In this document: positions 62,641-64,000 of the stretch, piece by piece | How positions within the stretch are numbered: position 1 is the first letter of the stretch | Layout: every line of letters starts with the position of its first letter | Source of the DNA: Prorocentrum cordatum | Lineage: Eukaryota; Sar; Dinophyceae; Prorocentrales; Prorocentraceae | DNA: 64,000 nucleotides | Assembly (NCBI GenBank): GCA_963575745.1 | Contig: CAUYUJ010000181.1 | Span: 601,635 to 665,634, forward strand | Direction of reading: 5' to 3' | Position numbers and translations under genes: made by a program | The notes under the pieces: generated by a model | Databases searched by the model: none | The model's input: only the letters and a program-made list of their open reading frames with translations | What the model was told of the DNA's origin: nothing

Positions 62641-62795
62641 GGAGGAGGAGGAGGAGGAGGAGGAGGAGGAGGAGGAGGAGGAGGCGGAGGAGGAGGAGGA
62701 GGAGGAGGAGGAGAGGAGGAGTGGAGGAGGAGGAGGAGGAGGAGGAGGCAGGAGGAGGAGTGGGAGGAGTGGAGGAGGAGGAGGAGGAGGCACCC
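62640..62795. repeat. GGA microsatellite
   Basis: (GGA)n with a few CGG/GTGG variants. Confidence 0.95.
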
Positions 62796-62799
62796 CCCA

Positions 62800-63010
62800 C
62801 CCAAAGACGACGAGACGATCCTCTGCTCCACAAGGGCGTCTTGGATGCGCACGCCCGCGAGCGCGCCGCGGGTGCCTCCGGGGCCCTTTCCGCCTGCGCG
62901 CCCTCGGACTCCAGCCAGGACACGGCGGATCCCCTGGGCGCGGGTGGCGCTGGGGCTGTTTTGTTGAGGGGTGTGGGGGGGGGGGGCGGACGGGAGCTCC
63001 GCTGGCTGGC
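62800..63010 (-). CDS. Coding-like block, frame unresolved
   Basis: One minus-strand frame reads GIRRVLAGVRGRAGGKGPGG then ALAGVRIQDALVEQRIVSSS, another SAVSWLESEGAQAERAPEAP. Both lack stops. The region is GC-rich and flanked by a GGA repeat. No family is recognised. Confidence 0.28.
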
Positions 63011-63227
63011 AGTACGGTAGGCAGCTACAGCACCGGGAACCTTGCTGTCAGAAATCCTGGGGCACACTACCCGCGGACATCTGAGGGCCCACAGGTGCCC
63101 CAGAGTTTCTGCGGGTCCCTGGGGCCATCGAGGGATAAGACGTTCTCGCGAGGCACCTACTGGCAGGCCGATTTCTGATTTGAATTGCGAACTGTAGAGC
63201 ATGCGTGCAAGCGATCAGGCAAGCACG

Positions 63228-63640
63228 CGACTCTGCTCTACTCTATTCAACCCGACTCTGTTCTAATGTCTCCCCTACTCTACTCTGCTCTACTCTACTC
63301 GACCGCACTCTACTCTAACCTACTCTACCTACCCTACTCTACGCTACCCTACACTACCCCTGCTCCACTCTACACCACTCCTGCTCTACTAGACTCGATT
63401 CCAACTCGACTTTCATCTACCATACTCTCCTCTACTCCACTCTACGCTACTCTTGTCAACTCTATTCGACTGTATTTTACTCGATCATATACCAAATTAT
63501 ACTCTATTATACTCGCATCTACCTTCTTCCACCCGACTCTAGTCTAACCTACTCTACTCTACTCCTACTCTCGTCTACTCTACTCCGAATCGACTCTACT
63601 CTACTCTATTATTTGTTCCTCAACCCTTTTCTGTTCTACT
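63228..63640. repeat. Degenerate CTCTACTCTA pentamer array
   Basis: (CTACT)n/(TCTAC)n with many substitutions over about 400 bp. Confidence 0.93.
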
Positions 63641-63704
63641 CTTATCTACACTGGTTTGAGGGAGTTTCTGTGGAACTCACGTCATCCTCACCCCCGGCGC
63701 GAAG

Positions 63705-64000
63705 AGCACGAGCCCAGAGCGGCCTCCGGCACCGTTTCCGGACAGATCCGGTGGATCCGGTGACGAATCCAAAACCGGCGCCCTCGCTTGAGACATCCTC
63801 ACAAAACCGGCCCCGGGGGAGGTGCCCAGAGGAGCCCAGAGCGGCCTCCGGCACCGTTTCGGACAGATCCGGTGGATCCGCCGACGAATCCCAAACCGGC
63901 GCCCTCGCTTGAGACATCCTCACAAAACCGGCCCCGGGGGAGGTGCCCAGAGGGGCCCAGAGCGGCCTACGGCACCGTTTCCGGACAGATCCGGTGGATC
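63705..64000 (+). repeat. ~122-bp tandem repeat, continuing past the window
   Basis: Units start AGAGCGGCCTCCGGCACCGT (about 63715, 63838, 63959) and contain GACAGATCCGGTGGATCCG, CGGCGCCCTCGCTTGAGACA and CATCCTCACAAAACCGGCCC. At least two and a half units. The array is cut by the window end. Confidence 0.95.

Overview
This window looks like nuclear DNA of a dinoflagellate. The best evidence is a 21/22 match to the dinoflagellate spliced leader on the minus strand at 16590-16569, fused to a coding block. This is the signature of a reverse-transcribed, re-integrated mRNA. GC-rich, alanine- and arginine-rich exons, sparse genes, a LINE-type retrotransposon, very abundant tandem repeats and intron-like transposable elements all fit. 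Species is not determinable from the sequence alone.

Only one protein is recognised with confidence: a 903-residue LINE polyprotein (partial endonuclease plus reverse transcriptase) on the minus strand at 47344-50055. Other coding blocks are exon-sized and unrecognised: a WW-like gene remnant (10331-11703, minus, one in-frame stop), the SL-tagged retrogene (15310-16571, minus), a multi-exon Gln/Ala-rich gene (about 17314-20431, minus), a short plus-strand 3' end (14957-15234), exons around 30.6-30.99 kb (minus), and a three-exon gene with an N-terminal hydrophobic segment (51880-52974, minus).

The most interesting feature is how these genes are interrupted. Several short inverted-repeat elements from at least four unrelated families sit inside coding blocks and carry 6-11 bp target duplications. 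In three cases (15029-15189 plus; 19507-19936 minus; 30711-30936 minus) the duplicated target contains or abuts AG|GT, so one copy supplies a GT donor and the other an AG acceptor. Removing the element then restores the reading frame exactly. These look like introners, i.e. DNA transposons that create introns.

Most of the rest is repeats. There are GGA/TCC tracts (1-10, 25-34, 40, 53-62 kb) and a GCTAA satellite with a higher-order structure (13.3-14.9 kb). Two composite elements with internal tandem arrays each occur twice (8.1/31.9 kb and 21.0/34.7 kb). Other arrays are a CAACCG-rich satellite (23.5-25.0 kb), a 16-bp minisatellite (37.1-37.8 kb), a cluster of six related ~400-bp units with different satellites between them (39-46 kb), and a 77-bp satellite whose variants alternate as dimers (60.1-61.3 kb). 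Long open frames across these arrays are treated as non-coding by-products of repeat periodicity.
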